The notes under the pieces: generated by a model
Database searches by the model: none
Told to the model about the DNA's origin: nothing
Seen by the model: only the letters and a program-made list of their open reading frames with translations
Source of the DNA: Marinococcus halotolerans DSM 16375
GTDB taxonomy: Bacteria; Bacillota; Bacilli; Bacillales; Marinococcaceae
Length of the DNA: 64,000 bases
NCBI RefSeq assembly: GCF_000420725.1
Contig: NZ_ATVM01000001.1
Coordinates: 62,001-126,000, forward strand
Direction of reading: 5' to 3'
Made by a program: the position numbers and the translations under genes
In this document: positions 63,637 to 64,000 of the stretch, piece after piece
Layout: every line of letters begins with the position of its first letter
How positions within the stretch are numbered: position 1 is the stretch's first letter

Positions 63637-63946
63637 GCCATTCGTTCCTTTCTTCTTTCAGCGGACCATCCCTGCAAGCTGGAGCTGATTTGTCTTTAGC
63701 CGCTTTCATTTTGTGTATAGAGCATATACTGCTTCTATAATATGTTACAAAAAATTTTCAAAATTGCAAAGTAAAATGATTTATTCTGTTCATCCGGAAA
63801 CCTCTTTTTCCAATGGACATTTTTTTACTATTGCCCGCTCTAATGCTAAACTGTAAGTATTATACTTCCTATTTATAAACTATTGTTAATGATCATACGA
63901 TATATAAGTAAAGGCCCCGCCGAATTCACTATGAGGAGGAATCCGT
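63637..63946. other. Divergent intergenic region, about 310 bp
   Basis: No gene is seen. TATAAT-like sequences near 63736 and 63865 could serve one or both divergent genes, but spacing to any -35 is poor. No stem-loop or known RNA motif was recognised. Confidence 0.35.
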
Positions 63947-64000
63947 ATGACTGATGAGCCCAACACAAATCAAGAAGATTTAACTCCCTCCACAAACGAA
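63947..64000 (+). CDS. Start of an unidentified gene (partial)
   Basis: An ATG seven bases after GAGGAGG opens a frame that continues to the window edge. The first 18 residues (MTDEPNTNQEDLTPSTNE) are acidic and polar, typical of a disordered N-terminus before a domain or anchor that cannot be seen here. No family can be named. Confidence 0.6.
   Translation, partial: MTDEPNTNQEDLTPSTNE

Overview
The window looks like a chromosomal stretch of a low-to-moderate GC, spore-forming member of the Bacillaceae, probably a halophile or alkaliphile. This rests on Bacillus-type gene sets (addB-addA-sbcD-sbcC, odhA-odhB, mazE-mazF of the EndoAI/EndoA type, KapB, a lysine riboswitch before dapA, a sigma-B type promoter), on ribosome binding sites close to AAAGGAGG with frequent TTG and GTG starts, on a poly-gamma-glutamate capsule locus, on an operon for ectoine breakdown, and on acidic exported proteins. 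I cannot name the species from sequence alone. I see no rRNA, tRNA, CRISPR array, phage or insertion sequence.

Layout. 1-5 kb: end of an unidentified gene, a YdjM-like membrane hydrolase, a gene-poor stretch with a decayed coding region, a large unknown membrane-anchored protein, and a two-gene stress operon behind a sigma-B-like promoter. 5-16 kb: CvfB-like RNA-binding protein, HemD-like protein, ABC-F ATPase, trypsin-like membrane protease, YihY, a gamma-glutamylcyclotransferase-like protein, an esterase, a NupC transporter, a C45 hydrolase and several unknown genes. 16-21.5 kb: CHY zinc finger protein, then a poly-gamma-glutamate locus in the unusual order gamma-glutamyltransferase (CapD-like), PgsE, PgsB, PgsC, PgsA. 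21.6-33.2 kb: the double-strand break repair operon addB-addA-sbcD-sbcC on the minus strand. 33.3-38.1 kb: a small unknown gene and odhA-odhB of the TCA cycle. 38.5-43.3 kb: HAD phosphatase, YjiH-type membrane protein, unknown genes and the MazEF toxin-antitoxin pair. 43.5-45.2 kb: lysine riboswitch, dapA and yidD.

45.1-55.7 kb is the most interesting part. A five-gene minus-strand operon carries ectoine hydrolase (DoeA), a DoeB-like M20 deacetylase, an aldehyde dehydrogenase, a homoserine dehydrogenase without an ACT domain, and a cystathionine gamma-synthase-family PLP enzyme. It is divergent from a PucR-type regulator and is followed by a permease and an EamA transporter. The expected diaminobutyrate transaminase (DoeD) is absent and the two extra enzymes suggest a different fate for diaminobutyrate or aspartate semialdehyde. 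55.7-64 kb: kapB with a small membrane protein, the two glutamate synthase genes behind a good cre-like site, an NRDE-family protein, and the first codons of another gene.

Several minus-strand genes end in a terminator followed about 45-75 bp past the stop codon by the same short AT-rich motif, which forms a four-copy family in this window. Starts given below were moved from the longest open frame wherever a ribosome binding site decided the matter.
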